Assembly: GCA_002454505.1 (NCBI GenBank)
Contig: DKJA01000164.1
Span: forward strand, 1 to 64,000
Reading direction: 5' to 3'
Source of the DNA: Oxalobacteraceae bacterium UBA6704
Lineage (GTDB): Bacteria; Pseudomonadota; Gammaproteobacteria; Burkholderiales; Burkholderiaceae_D
Length of the DNA stretch: 64,000 nt
Below are positions 1 to 8,710 of the stretch, one piece after another. The position numbers and the translations under genes are program-made. Position 1 is the first letter of the stretch. The number at the start of each line of letters is the position of its first letter. The notes beneath the pieces were generated by a model. The model was not told the origin of the DNA. It saw nothing but the letters and a program-made list of their open reading frames with translations, and searched no databases.

Positions 1-1253
1 TCGCGCATGCGCTGCACGTCCTTTTCGGACACGGCCGCCGCCGTATTCGTCCAGCCCTGGCGCAGGAACGTGGCCAGCGCTGCCGCTTCCGCATCGTCGA
101 GGCGGTGGGCAAAGCCCGGCATGACGAGCACCGACGGTGCCTTCTCCGTCGATGGCGTGCGGGCGCCGGCCAGCATCACGTACAGCAGTGCGTTCGGGCT
201 CTCGGCATTGATCGCCGTGGCGCCATCGAGCGCCGGGAACACGCGCGAGGCGCCCTTGCCGGTGACGAAGTGGCAGGCCGCGCAGTTGTCCAGGTACAGC
301 CGCTCGCCCAGCGACAGGTCGCGTGCGTTGGTCAGCTTGGCCACGGTTTCCTTGACGCCCTGCGGCTTCACGGCGGCGGCACTGCCCGACGCCGGCGACA
401 GCGTCTTCAGGTACGCCGCCACGGAGCGCAGATCGGCTTCGCTCAGGTGCGACGTGCTGTGCTCGACCACTGCCGTCATTTCACCGGCCACGGCGGCGCC
501 ATGGTTGCGGCCCGTCTGCAGGTAATCGACGATGGCTGCCTGGTCCCAGCGCGGCAGGCCGCGCAGCGATGGCACGGGCCAGCCGCCCAGCTCGCCGCCG
601 GACAGGAAGGTGGTCGAGCTGCTGTCGAGCGCCTTCTCGTTCATCGCGAAGCCGCGCGGCGTGTGGCAGCTGCCGCAGTGGCCCAGGCCTTCGACCAGGT
701 AGGCGCCGCGCGCCACGTCGGCACTCCAGCCCGCCTGGGCCTTGAACGGCGTATCGGACGCGAAGAAGTAATTCCAGAACTTCATGCCCCAGCGCACATT
801 GAACGGGAAGCTCATCGTGTTGGCCGGCGGCACGTTGGCCGACGGCTTGACGCCGTCGCGGAAGTACGCGTACAGCGCCTTCATGTCGGCGTCCGTCACC
901 TTGGCATAGCTGGGGTACGGCATGGCCGGATACAGCTGCGTGCCGTCGGCCCGCACGCCCTTGCGGACGGCGTCGGCAAACTGCTGCTCGGTGTAGTTGC
1001 CGATGCCGTGCTGCTTGTCCGACGTGATGTTGGTCGAGTAGATGATGCCATGGCCGCTGTCGATGGGCAGGCCGCCGGCAAACGCCGCCTTGCCGGCCGC
1101 GCTATGGCAGGCGATGCAGTCGCCGGCCCGCGCCAGGTATTCGCCACGCTTGATCAGCGCGCTGTCCGGTGCGGCGGCCGCCGTGCCGACAGCGGCCATG
1201 CCAAGTACCGCCACCAGCAGATGTTTCAGGGTTTTCATTGCGCGCATAGTCAT
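1..1253 (-). CDS. Tri-haem cytochrome c subunit of a membrane-bound dehydrogenase (3' end beyond window)
   Basis: Electron-accepting cytochrome subunit that would pass electrons from the flavoprotein encoded just upstream to quinone or the respiratory chain in the periplasm. Three CXXCH haem motifs are visible: CIACH at residues 46-50, CGSCH near 191 and CAACH near 322. This is the three-haem layout of the alcohol/gluconate 2-dehydrogenase cytochrome c family. An N-terminal signal peptide covers about residues 7-28. The chosen ATG at 1253 overlaps the TGA of the flavoprotein gene (ATGA), so translation is probably coupled. The reading frame is open to base 1, so about 417 residues are visible and the stop lies outside the window. 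The substrate cannot be read from this subunit. Confidence 0.9.
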   Translation of the reverse strand, partial: MTMRAMKTLKHLLVAVLGMAAVGTAAAAPDSALIKRGEYLARAGDCIACHSAAGKAAFAGGLPIDSGHGIIYSTNITSDKQHGIGNYTEQQFADAVRKGVRADGTQLYPAMPYPSYAKVTDADMKALYAYFRDGVKPSANVPPANTMSFPFNVRWGMKFWNYFFASDTPFKAQAGWSADVARGAYLVEGLGHCGSCHTPRGFAMNEKALDSSSTTFLSGGELGGWPVPSLRGLPRWDQAAIVDYLQTGRNHGAAVAGEMTAVVEHSTSHLSEADLRSVAAYLKTLSPASGSAAAVKPQGVKETVAKLTNARDLSLGERLYLDNCAACHFVTGKGASRVFPALDGATAINAESPNALLYVMLAGARTPSTEKAPSVLVMPGFAHRLDDAEAAALATFLRQGWTNTAAAVSEKDVQRMR

Positions 1254-3019
1254 ACCTGCACCAGCGGGCCAGGGTTTTTCAGATAGTGTTTCTTGATCGC
1301 TTCCGCGGCGAACAGCGTGATCGCGCCGATCGTCGCGGTCGGGTTGGCCTGGAAGTTCTGCGGGAACGCGTTACCGCCCGGGACGAACACGTTGTGCACG
1401 TCCCACGACTGCAGGTAGCGGTTCAGTGCCGAATCGCGCGGCGAATCGCCCATGATGGCGCCGCCCACGTTGTGGGTGGACACATACTTCGTGATGTCCC
1501 AGTGCGAGTCGAGGCCGAGGAAGCTCTCCGAAATGGCGTCCGGCTTCATCTCCTTGGCGATGTTCATGACGACCTCGCGCAGGTAGCGCTGCAGCTTCAG
1601 TTCGTTCTGGCGCCAGTCGAACGTCATGCGCAGCAGCGGCTGGCCCCACGGGTCCTTGTAGGTCGGGTCCAGGTCGAGGAAGTGGCCCCGGTAGGACATG
1701 CAGGTGGTGGTGATGCCGATCTTCATCGAGCGGCCGTACCAGTCCACCATGCCTTCCTTCCAGCCCTTGCCCCAGCCCGGCGTGCCGGGCGGCAGCGACG
1801 TGCCGATCGGCGCGCCGGTGGCCTGCGAGCTGTGGATCTTGGCGCCGCCGATGAAGCCCAGCGACGGGCCGTCGAAGTTGCCGGGCGAGATGTCGTTGAA
1901 CATTTCGCCGGTGGCGCCGGCCGTCGCGAACGGGTTGAAGTGCTTGTCCTTGAAGAACAGCGTGGCCGCGCCATTGCTGAGGAAGGCGTAGTTGCGGCCG
2001 ACCGTGCCCTGCTCGGTGATCGGGTTGTACGGCTGGCCGATGCCGGACAACAGCATCAGCCGCACATTGGCGAACTGGAAGCTGCTGAGGATGACGATCC
2101 TGGCCGGCTGGAACACCTCACGCTTGTGCTCGTCGATGTAGGTGACGCCGCGTGCCGTCTTCTTGTCCGCATGCAGGTCGACGCGGATCACCATCGCGTT
2201 GACGCGGTAGTCGAAATTCGGCATCCGCTTGACGACATCCAGGATCGCCGTCTGCGGCGATGCCTTCGAGTAGTTCAGGCAGGGGTATTTGCTGCAGTAG
2301 CCGCAGTAGTTGCAGGGCGCGAGCTGCGCGCCGTACGGGTTGGTCCACGCTTCGGACACATTGGCCGACGGGTTCGGGAACGGGTGGTAGCCCATCTTCT
2401 TCGCGGTGGCCGCGAACATCGAGCTGTTCAGCGTGTCGTGCAGCGCCGGCAGCGGGTAAGGACTCGAGCGGGGTCCTTCGAACGGGTCGCCGCCCGGCTG
2501 GATCTTGCCGCCCAGGTTGCCGGTGGTGCCGGACAGGCCGCACACCTTGTCGAAGAAATCGTAATGGGGTTCGATCTCGTCCCACGTGAACGGAAAGTCC
2601 TTGATGCGCATGTCCGGATCCAGCGTGCCGCGCTTATACGCCTGGTCCGCATAGGTCTTGAGCTTGATGTCGGTCTGCGTCGGGCGGATCAGCACGCCCG
2701 TCCAGTGCAGGCCGGAGCCGCCGACACCGGTGCCGGGTGCGAAGGCGCCCCATTTGCGGGTCGGCAGCGCCGTTTCCAGGCGGTTGTAGCGCACCGTCAG
2801 CGCCGCATCGCGCGGCGTGGCGAACACCTTGTTGCGGATCGCGTAGGCGTACTGGTCGGCCGGTTTCGGGTAGGCGAAATCTTCCGGCGGACGGTCCGGC
2901 CCGCGTTCCAGCGCGCGCACCTTGAGGCCTTCGCGGGCCAGTTCGATGGCCATGATGGAGCCGGCCCAGCCGAGGCCGACGATGACGACGTCCACTTCGT
3001 CGTTGGTAATGTTTGGCAT
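1250..3019 (-). CDS. GMC-family FAD-dependent oxidoreductase, gluconate/fructose dehydrogenase-like large subunit
   Basis: Catalytic flavoprotein of 589 residues that oxidises a sugar, sugar acid or alcohol and hands electrons to the neighbouring cytochrome. An N-terminal FAD-binding GLGWAG (GxGxxG, residues 15-20) is followed by GMC_oxred N and C domains, ending with the family-typical PGGNAFPQNFQANPT stretch. A cysteine-rich run CNYCGYCSKYPC near residues 234-245 resembles the Fe-S ligand region reported for FAD-dependent glucose/fructose dehydrogenases, so a cluster is likely (inference). The protein itself has no signal peptide. It is probably carried out by the Tat signal of the small subunit encoded just upstream. 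It lies between that subunit (31-nt gap) and the cytochrome (4-nt overlap) in one operon. Confidence 0.9.
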   Translation of the reverse strand: MPNITNDEVDVVIVGLGWAGSIMAIELAREGLKVRALERGPDRPPEDFAYPKPADQYAYAIRNKVFATPRDAALTVRYNRLETALPTRKWGAFAPGTGVGGSGLHWTGVLIRPTQTDIKLKTYADQAYKRGTLDPDMRIKDFPFTWDEIEPHYDFFDKVCGLSGTTGNLGGKIQPGGDPFEGPRSSPYPLPALHDTLNSSMFAATAKKMGYHPFPNPSANVSEAWTNPYGAQLAPCNYCGYCSKYPCLNYSKASPQTAILDVVKRMPNFDYRVNAMVIRVDLHADKKTARGVTYIDEHKREVFQPARIVILSSFQFANVRLMLLSGIGQPYNPITEQGTVGRNYAFLSNGAATLFFKDKHFNPFATAGATGEMFNDISPGNFDGPSLGFIGGAKIHSSQATGAPIGTSLPPGTPGWGKGWKEGMVDWYGRSMKIGITTTCMSYRGHFLDLDPTYKDPWGQPLLRMTFDWRQNELKLQRYLREVVMNIAKEMKPDAISESFLGLDSHWDITKYVSTHNVGGAIMGDSPRDSALNRYLQSWDVHNVFVPGGNAFPQNFQANPTATIGAITLFAAEAIKKHYLKNPGPLVQV

Positions 3020-3050
3020 AGCGTATCAGGTAGGTTGCGGGGGCGGCCGG

Positions 3051-3764
3051 TCAGCCGCGCTTGCCGCTGAGGGCGACGGGGCCCAGCGGGTATTTGACGT
3101 TGTGCTGGTCGACCCACTCGGTGTACGCGGCGCGGGCGCCCGGGAAGCCGATGGCCACCCATGCCTTCATGTCCTTGTTCCCGCCGTACATCGGGTCGGC
3201 CAGGTAGCCGTTCTTCGTGTCGCCCAGCAGCTGGCTGAAGAACTGGCCGGCCTTGACGGTCGGCTCGCCCAGCGCGGCGAAGTCGACGCCGTTCTTTTGC
3301 AGCGCCGTCAGCAGCGCATCCTTGTCCGCCTCGGCCAGCTGCTCGAACGGCTTGCCATGGGTCTGCCGGCTGTACTGCTGGGCCAGCTTGATGCCGGTGC
3401 GGTACATCTGCTGCGGCGTGTTCGGGTTCTGGAAACCCAGCGTGGCCGCGTACTCGGCCGGGTGGGGACCCTGCATGTAGATGTCGTCGCCCAGGCCGTT
3501 GTGCAACTGCTGGTCGATGAACACGGGGACGTTGGTCTCGAGTGCACCGGGGCCGCGGCCATCGGCGGGAATCAGCCGGTCGCAGGCGGCCATGATGAAG
3601 GTCCACTCGGCCGCGGTGAAGAACACGGGCTGGTAATGCTGCAGCTGGACGTCCTCGAGCCCGGCCGCGCGGGCGCGGTACAGAGGCAGGGAGACGATGG
3701 GCACGGCGGCGGCGCCGGCCATCAACAGGGTGCGGCGCGACAGTTTGATTTTCTCGTTTGGCAT
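3051..3764 (-). CDS. Gluconate 2-dehydrogenase subunit 3 family protein, Tat-exported
   Basis: Small subunit (237 aa) of the dehydrogenase, matching the gluconate 2-dehydrogenase subunit 3 family. This family acts as a chaperone-like or structural partner and carries the Tat signal for the whole complex. The start at 3764 gives MPNEKIKLSRRTLLMAGAAA, with a twin-arginine SRRTLLM motif and a hydrophobic stretch up to about residue 30. Longer in-frame starts up to 3833 would bury the Tat motif deeper and are less likely. It is the first gene of the minus-strand operon, and its promoter must lie in the AT-rich region 3765-3960 shared with the divergent porin. Confidence 0.87.
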   Translation of the reverse strand: MPNEKIKLSRRTLLMAGAAAVPIVSLPLYRARAAGLEDVQLQHYQPVFFTAAEWTFIMAACDRLIPADGRGPGALETNVPVFIDQQLHNGLGDDIYMQGPHPAEYAATLGFQNPNTPQQMYRTGIKLAQQYSRQTHGKPFEQLAEADKDALLTALQKNGVDFAALGEPTVKAGQFFSQLLGDTKNGYLADPMYGGNKDMKAWVAIGFPGARAAYTEWVDQHNVKYPLGPVALSGKRG

Positions 3765-3820
3765 AGGAAGCTGGTGAGAGGAATGACAGCGGATTGCAAG
3801 GGACATTGCAAAGTGCGCAC

Positions 3821-3958
3821 ATTTTATAAACAAAAAGTACAGTAGTGAACTATGGAAAGTACGTAGATATATCTAGGCCATCCGGCCAGCTTGACGGCCC
3901 TCCCAAACGAGCTACGTAGTTTCCATAATTTCATAAGTGTAAAATTTATTTATAAAAT
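3821..3958. promoter_or_regulatory. Symmetric divergent control region between dehydrogenase operon and porin
   Basis: Two nested inverted repeats share nearly the same centre (about 3889). The inner arms are TATGGAAAGTACGTAG at 3851-3866 and the inverse of TATGGAAACTACGTAG at 3912-3927 (15 of 16 match). The outer arms are ATTTTATAAA at 3821-3830 and TTTATAAAAT at 3949-3958. The stretch is AT-rich compared with its surroundings and lies between divergent start codons at 3764 and 4039. It probably holds both promoters and paired binding sites for one regulator. No regulator gene is adjacent. Confidence 0.5.
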
Positions 3959-4038
3959 TCGTGCGATTTTGCAAGATTTCCGGTAACCGGCACGGTCCCG
4001 TGCCAGCGCCATCGCCAACCCACCATTACGGATTCACA

Positions 4039-5109
4039 GTGAAGAAAACAGCAGCCATCCTCCTGGCACTCAGCGGCGCCGCGGCGCATGCCCAGTCAAC
4101 GGTTTCGATCTACGGCATCGTCGATGCCGGCATCGTCGGCGAGAGCGGCGGCAACGGCGGCAAGGTCACCAAGGTGACCAGCGGTGCCGCCTCGGCGTCC
4201 CGCATCGGCCTGCGCGGCAGCGAAGACCTGGGCGGCGGCCTGTCCACCTTCTTCACGCTGGAGTCGGGTACGCGCATCGATACCGGCGCACTGGACGCCA
4301 GCGGCACGCTGTTCAACCGGCAGGCGCTGGTAGGCCTGCAGGGCAGCTTCGGCGCCGTGGCCGTCGGCCGCCAGTACACGCCGTGGCACAAGGCGCTGGC
4401 CGCCATGGATCCGTTCGGCACCGGCTATGCCGGCACGTCGAAGAACCTGTTCCCGGACTGGGGCACCAATATCCGCACCAGCAACACCGTCACGTACGCG
4501 AGCGTGCCTTCGCATGGCGTGGACGTGGAACTGGCCTACAGCGCCGGCGAGCAGACGGAATCGTCGGCGGGCCGGCAGTTCGGCGGCGCCATCGGCTATG
4601 TGCGCGGGCCGCTGGCCGTGCGGCTGGCCTACAACAGCCGGAACTCGGACGTGGTGGCCAACGGCACCACGCCCGCTGTCGAGCACTCGCTGGGCCGCAA
4701 CACGCTGCTGGGCGCCAGCTACGACCTGCACTGGCTGAAGCTGTTCGCGGTGTACGGCGCCGACAAGGGCGACAACAGCACGCCGCTCGGCAATGCCAAT
4801 AATCCCTATGGCGGCGTGGCGCCGACCGCGTCCACCGACGGCCGCGACGTGCTGCTCGGCTTCACGGCACCGGTCGGCCCCGGCACGCTGATGTTCTCGG
4901 CCATGCACAAGGACGACCGGACCAGCTTCAACCAGGACGCCAGCTCGTGGGGTGTCGGCTACCTGTTCGCGCTGTCGAAGCGCACCGGGCTGTACGCGGC
5001 GTATGCGCACATCCGCAACGAAAACGGCGCCGGCTACACGGTTGCCAACAACAGCGAATCGGGCACCGGCAGCACCGGGTACAACCTGGGTATCCGGCAC
5101 ACGTTCTGA
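4039..5109 (+). CDS. Gram-negative porin (OmpC/Omp32-like)
   Basis: Outer-membrane trimeric diffusion porin of 356 residues. The GTG start at 4039 gives VKKTAAILLALSGAAAHAQ, a signal peptide cleaved after AHA, followed by STVSIYGIVDAGI, the standard first beta strand of beta- and gammaproteobacterial porins. The mature part has alternating beta strands and Gly/Asn-rich loops. It ends in NLGIRHTF, with the C-terminal phenylalanine used for outer-membrane insertion. An upstream in-frame ATG at 3961 would add 26 residues before the signal peptide and is rejected. The gene is divergent from the dehydrogenase operon, so it may admit that enzyme's substrate (inference). A strong hairpin terminator follows. 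Confidence 0.9.
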   Translation: MKKTAAILLALSGAAAHAQSTVSIYGIVDAGIVGESGGNGGKVTKVTSGAASASRIGLRGSEDLGGGLSTFFTLESGTRIDTGALDASGTLFNRQALVGLQGSFGAVAVGRQYTPWHKALAAMDPFGTGYAGTSKNLFPDWGTNIRTSNTVTYASVPSHGVDVELAYSAGEQTESSAGRQFGGAIGYVRGPLAVRLAYNSRNSDVVANGTTPAVEHSLGRNTLLGASYDLHWLKLFAVYGADKGDNSTPLGNANNPYGGVAPTASTDGRDVLLGFTAPVGPGTLMFSAMHKDDRTSFNQDASSWGVGYLFALSKRTGLYAAYAHIRNENGAGYTVANNSESGTGSTGYNLGIRHTF

Positions 5110-5152
5110 GCTGGCTGGGCCTGCCGCCGGCGTACCGGCGGCACAGCGGGGT

Positions 5153-5198
5153 CGGGTTCCTTGTTCGATCGGCGATCGGACAAGGAACCCGGCCTTTT
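5153..5198 (+). terminator. Rho-independent terminator after porin
   Basis: Arms CGGGTTCCTTGT (5153-5164) and ACAAGGAACCCG (5180-5191) pair perfectly, and the inner CGATC/GATCG pair (5166-5170, 5174-5178) extends the stem across one mismatch. The stem is followed by GCCTTTTAT. It sits 44 nt after the porin stop. Confidence 0.85.
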
Positions 5199-5252
5199 AT
5201 GCGTGCGGTTTCCGAGGTGGACCATGACAGAAAAAGCAATACTTTAATAAGC

Positions 5253-5321
5253 GCGACTTAATACCTGCTAAGTCGCATAAGAGGTTTTGACAGGTATTTT
5301 TATACCTGTTAAGGTACCTCT
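5253..5321. promoter_or_regulatory. Palindrome cluster upstream of the KfrA-like/recombinase module
   Basis: Two perfect inverted repeats stand side by side: GCGACTTA/TAAGTCGC (5253-5260 and 5269-5276) and ACAGGTAT-TTTT-ATACCTGT (5290-5309). The second is enclosed by AGAGGT/ACCTCT (5280-5285 and 5316-5321). The half-site ATACCTG occurs three times: 5261-5267, 5302-5308, and inverted at 5291-5297. The cluster lies 31 to 99 nt upstream of the ATG at 5352. Likely roles are an operator for autoregulation by the KfrA-like protein or a binding site for the recombinase. Neither can be shown from sequence alone. Confidence 0.6.
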
Positions 5322-5351
5322 ACATTTGCCGTCAACTATCCTTCGATCGCC

Positions 5352-6110
5352 ATGAGCCGCCCCGCCTTTTCCCTGTCCGACGCCGAAGCGCGCCTGCTGC
5401 TGCAGGAAGTGGCGCCGCTGCTCGAACAGCATCCCGTCGACCCGCGCGACCATGGGCCGTTCGTGCGCGGTTTCCTGCGGGCCGTGCATCGCGCCACCGG
5501 TAAGACCTATGGTCCGGCGATCTACCGGCGGCTGCTGAAAACGTATGCGCCGGGCCGCAGCCCGTCGACCGCCACACTGGCCCGCGAACGCCAGCTGTTC
5601 GACGCGGAACTGGCCGTGCCGGACTCCCTGTCCGATCTCACCTTTGATGGCAGTTCGCCGTTCCAGCCCGGCATCGTCGGCACGCTGCGCCGCGTGCTGG
5701 ACGATTACCTGCCGGCCTTCAGCCAGCTGAACACGACCACGCAGCGCGATGCCCATGTGGATTTCCTCACGGCGCGGCTGGCCGACGCGGAACGCGACCG
5801 GGCCTTGTCGCGCTCGCAGGCGGCCCACCTGGCCGCGCAACTGCAGGAGCAGACCGCATTGAACCAGGTACTGTCCCGGGAACTGGCGGCTGCCCAGGCC
5901 AGCCTGTCCACCCAGCAGCAACTGGCCGGCCGGCTGGCCGCCGAAATGGAGGGACAGCGCCAGTTCTCGCTGCAGGCGATCGACGGCGTGCGCGGCGAGA
6001 CGCGCGTCGTCAAGGAGCGCTGCGCGCAGCTCGAAGCGACATTGAAAGACCGCGAACAGATGATCGACACGCTGCGCATGCGCGTGCTCAACGGCGGAGT
6101 CGCCCCATGA
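5352..6110 (+). CDS. KfrA-like DNA-binding protein with long coiled coil
   Basis: A 252-residue protein. The N-terminal part (about residues 5-85, with GKTYGPAIYRRLLKTY) looks like the helical DNA-binding domain of KfrA-type plasmid and phage-accessory proteins. Residues about 125-245 are rich in Ala/Gln/Glu/Leu heptads and should form a long coiled coil. KfrA family members bind operators next to their own genes and form filaments or dimers through the coiled coil. The family assignment rests on architecture, not on a diagnostic motif. The stop overlaps the start of the tyrosine recombinase (ATGA at 6107-6110), so the two are translationally coupled. The palindrome cluster at 5253-5321 is the obvious candidate target. 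Confidence 0.6.
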   Translation: MSRPAFSLSDAEARLLLQEVAPLLEQHPVDPRDHGPFVRGFLRAVHRATGKTYGPAIYRRLLKTYAPGRSPSTATLARERQLFDAELAVPDSLSDLTFDGSSPFQPGIVGTLRRVLDDYLPAFSQLNTTTQRDAHVDFLTARLADAERDRALSRSQAAHLAAQLQEQTALNQVLSRELAAAQASLSTQQQLAGRLAAEMEGQRQFSLQAIDGVRGETRVVKERCAQLEATLKDREQMIDTLRMRVLNGGVAP

Positions 6111-7342
6111 CGTCGCTGGTGCCGCTGCCGGCCGGCGCGCTGGCCCCCCTGCCCGTCCACGGGCTGGGCGACGTGGCCGACGACTGGGCCGCCGTCGACG
6201 TGTGGCTGGCGGGCGTGGCGGCCAACAGCAGCAACGGCTCGCGGGAAACCGTCAACACCTACCGTTATCACATGGCCAAGCTGCGCTGGTTCTGCGAACA
6301 GCAGATCGGCAAGCCGCCCTCGCGCTGGACGCAGCAGGAAGTGCATGCCTTCATCGCCTTCCTCGAACAGCTGCCGCCCCACGCGCTGTGCGCCCGCGCC
6401 AACGGCCGACCGGATGCGCCGTTCGTCGCCGCCGGCCTGCCCGGCCACACGCCCTTTCGCAAGACGCCGTCCGCCAGCAGCCGTGCCGACATCGTGCGCT
6501 GCGTGCACGCGCTGTTCAATGCCTTTCATGCGGCCGGCTACATCCGCCTGAACCCGATGCAGGCACTCAAGGCGAGAAAGGCCCGCCGCCTGAACACGTC
6601 GCGCGCCGTCGATCTGGACCTGTATGCGTATGTGCTCGAACACATGGCGCAGCAGCCGCGCGAAACGCCAATGGCGCACCAGCTGTATGAGCGCGACCGC
6701 TTCGCGCTGATCGCGTTGCGCGAACTGGGCTTGCGCGCATCGGAACTGGTGGGCGCGGCGATGCGCGACGTGCAGCGGCTGTCCGACCCGAAAAGCGGCA
6801 AGACGTACTGGGTGTTCTACGTGCGCGAGGAGAACGCCAAGGGCGGCGCGGAGCGCACGATCCCGATGACCAATGCGGCGATGGATGGTTTGATGAGCTA
6901 CCGTCGCGCTTTTGGCCTGCCGCCGGTGCCGGATGCGGGCGATGCCAACGCGCTGCTGCTCTCGCCGCGCACGCGGCCGGTGGCACTCGCCAACGCCTTC
7001 GTCAAGACCGCGCAGGACCGCCGCTTCTTCGGCGCCTGGGGCAGCATCGCGTCGCGCAAGACGCTCTACCGCATCGTCAAGCAGCGGCTCGGCGACACGG
7101 CCGCCGCGCTGCGCGGCCAGCAGCGGCACGACGAGGCCGATGCGCTGGAACAGGCGTCGCCGCACTGGCTGCGGCATACCTTTGCCAAGGCCTCGCTGCT
7201 GCGCGGCCGCGACATCCGCAGCGTGGCGAAGGCGCTGGGCCATGCCAGCGTCACCACCACGATGGTGTATACGGAGCAGACAGCGCTGGACCTGATCCGC
7301 GAGTACGAAAGCGGTGGCGGCGGCGAGGTGGCGCGCGGCTGA
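6107..7342 (+). CDS. Tyrosine recombinase/integrase
   Basis: Site-specific DNA recombinase of 411 residues with an intact catalytic set: Arg210 (ELGLRASEL), Lys245 (ENAKGG), His353 and Arg356 (SPHWLRHT), His379 (LGHASVTTT) and nucleophile Tyr388 (MVYTEQ). Residues about 20-170 form the SAM-like core-binding domain. It is longer than XerC/XerD (about 300 aa) because of inserts before the catalytic domain, including the stretch around residues 270-345. It is coupled to the KfrA-like gene and convergent with tadG. There are no other phage or integrative-element genes nearby, so it does not look like a prophage integrase. A dedicated cassette or chromosomal recombinase is possible. Confidence 0.85.
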   Translation: MTSLVPLPAGALAPLPVHGLGDVADDWAAVDVWLAGVAANSSNGSRETVNTYRYHMAKLRWFCEQQIGKPPSRWTQQEVHAFIAFLEQLPPHALCARANGRPDAPFVAAGLPGHTPFRKTPSASSRADIVRCVHALFNAFHAAGYIRLNPMQALKARKARRLNTSRAVDLDLYAYVLEHMAQQPRETPMAHQLYERDRFALIALRELGLRASELVGAAMRDVQRLSDPKSGKTYWVFYVREENAKGGAERTIPMTNAAMDGLMSYRRAFGLPPVPDAGDANALLLSPRTRPVALANAFVKTAQDRRFFGAWGSIASRKTLYRIVKQRLGDTAAALRGQQRHDEADALEQASPHWLRHTFAKASLLRGRDIRSVAKALGHASVTTTMVYTEQTALDLIREYESGGGGEVARG

Positions 7343-7353
7343 TCCGCCGCGGC

Positions 7354-8709
7354 TTACTTAGAAATGCGCAGGATCGCCGATGCCAGCCGCGAGAAGCACG
7401 GCGTCAGGTCGGCCTCCGTCGCGGCATAGCAGTACATGCCCACCGGCTTGGCCGCGTTGTAGCAGCGCGCGGGGCCGTCGGCCACATTGGCCATGCATTT
7501 CAGGATCATCTCGCCCGTATCGGTATCGTAAGTGCCGGGATCCTTCAGCGAGCTGCCCAGGCCGAGCGTGAACACGAAGATGCCTTCGTCGCGTGCCTTG
7601 GCGGCCACCGCTTCCACCAGGTTGCGCGACGCCCGTTCGACGTTGCGCTGGATCGCCGTCTCCGTGGTCAGGTCGGCGGTGACGGTGCGTGGCATGGTGG
7701 TCACGACCTGGAATTCGCGTTTGGCCACGTCATTCTTGTTGGTGTAGGCATTGTGGCCGTTGTACCAGGCCGGCAGGCTGACGCTGGCAATCTTGCTGTT
7801 GCGTACGACGCGGCAGTCGTCGCGCACGGAGTCGAATGCGGTGCCTTCAAGATTGCTCAGGCCGTGCGTGGAGCCCATCTCGATGACACCGGCCTTGTCG
7901 AGGCAATCGCCGGCATTGGCGAACGTGATATACGAACCGAACGCCGACGGATCGCCGTCCGAAAAGAACACGATCACGCGCATGCTGGAGCGGTTGATGG
8001 ACGCGATGCCGTTGAGCTGCTCGCGCGCCTGCCACATGCCTTCCATCGAAGCGGTACCGCCCTTGAAGTCGTAGCCGTCGATATTCTTCAGCATCGCCGT
8101 GCGGTTGAAGCCGCGGGCCGACGTGCCGATCGCATTGTCCACCACCGCGCCGGAGGCGAAATGCACCAGTCCCACGCGGTCCTGCGTGACGTTGAACTTG
8201 TTCAGGAAACTCTTCGCGGCCGCGCGCACCGTCGTCGCCGACGAACTCAGCGAACCGGACGTATCGACGACGAACGCCATGTCCAAATCCTTGCGGATCG
8301 TCTGCGCATACGCCACCGGATTCATCGACGAGAAGCCCAGCACCTGCATCACGGAGACGGGCATCGGCGCTTCGGCGCGCACGTCGATCGTCACCATGCC
8401 GGCATTGAACGCCACGCTGGTACTGAGCAGCGCCGGCTTCGACATCAGGTAGCCGTCCGGGATATTGGCGGCAAAGAATTGCGTCGCGGCGGCCTGCGCG
8501 TTGGCGGTTTGCTCGGCCTGGTTGCTGCCGGACGGGACGGCGCGGGCGGCGGCCAGCGCCGCCGAGTCCACGGCTGCATTCAGGCGCGCCTTGACCATGT
8601 AGGCCAGCCCGCCATCGACGACGAGGCCGACGATGGCCAGCAGGATCAGCATCGCCAGGACGACCATGATGACGACAGCGCCGCGCTGCCGGTGGGGAGC
8701 GGGATGCAT
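7354..8709 (-). CDS. tadG: TadG-like pilus assembly protein with von Willebrand A domain
   Basis: Membrane-anchored minor pilin-like protein of 451 residues of the Flp/Tad pilus system. After a short basic N-terminus (RQRGAVVIMVV) there is one hydrophobic segment at about residues 11-33. A TadE-like N-terminal region follows, then a von Willebrand A domain starting near residue 143 with the metal-site motif DTSGSLSS. The C-terminal part is cysteine-containing. The protein is probably exposed in the periplasm or on the surface and linked to pilus anchoring or adhesion (family knowledge). It starts 1 nt after the stop of the TadE gene, so the three minus-strand genes form an operon facing away from the main tad cluster. 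Confidence 0.85.
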   Translation of the reverse strand: MHPAPHRQRGAVVIMVVLAMLILLAIVGLVVDGGLAYMVKARLNAAVDSAALAAARAVPSGSNQAEQTANAQAAATQFFAANIPDGYLMSKPALLSTSVAFNAGMVTIDVRAEAPMPVSVMQVLGFSSMNPVAYAQTIRKDLDMAFVVDTSGSLSSSATTVRAAAKSFLNKFNVTQDRVGLVHFASGAVVDNAIGTSARGFNRTAMLKNIDGYDFKGGTASMEGMWQAREQLNGIASINRSSMRVIVFFSDGDPSAFGSYITFANAGDCLDKAGVIEMGSTHGLSNLEGTAFDSVRDDCRVVRNSKIASVSLPAWYNGHNAYTNKNDVAKREFQVVTTMPRTVTADLTTETAIQRNVERASRNLVEAVAAKARDEGIFVFTLGLGSSLKDPGTYDTDTGEMILKCMANVADGPARCYNAAKPVGMYCYAATEADLTPCFSRLASAILRISK

Positions 8710-8710
8710 G

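Noticed and set aside
1286..3070. Long plus-strand open frame (594 codons) opposite the GMC gene
   Set aside because: Arg/Ala/Val-rich translation without family features; it is the GC-rich antisense shadow of the flavoprotein gene.
5352..7342. Prophage or integrative element around the tyrosine recombinase
   Set aside because: No other phage or conjugation genes, no tRNA and no direct att-like repeats were seen around it.
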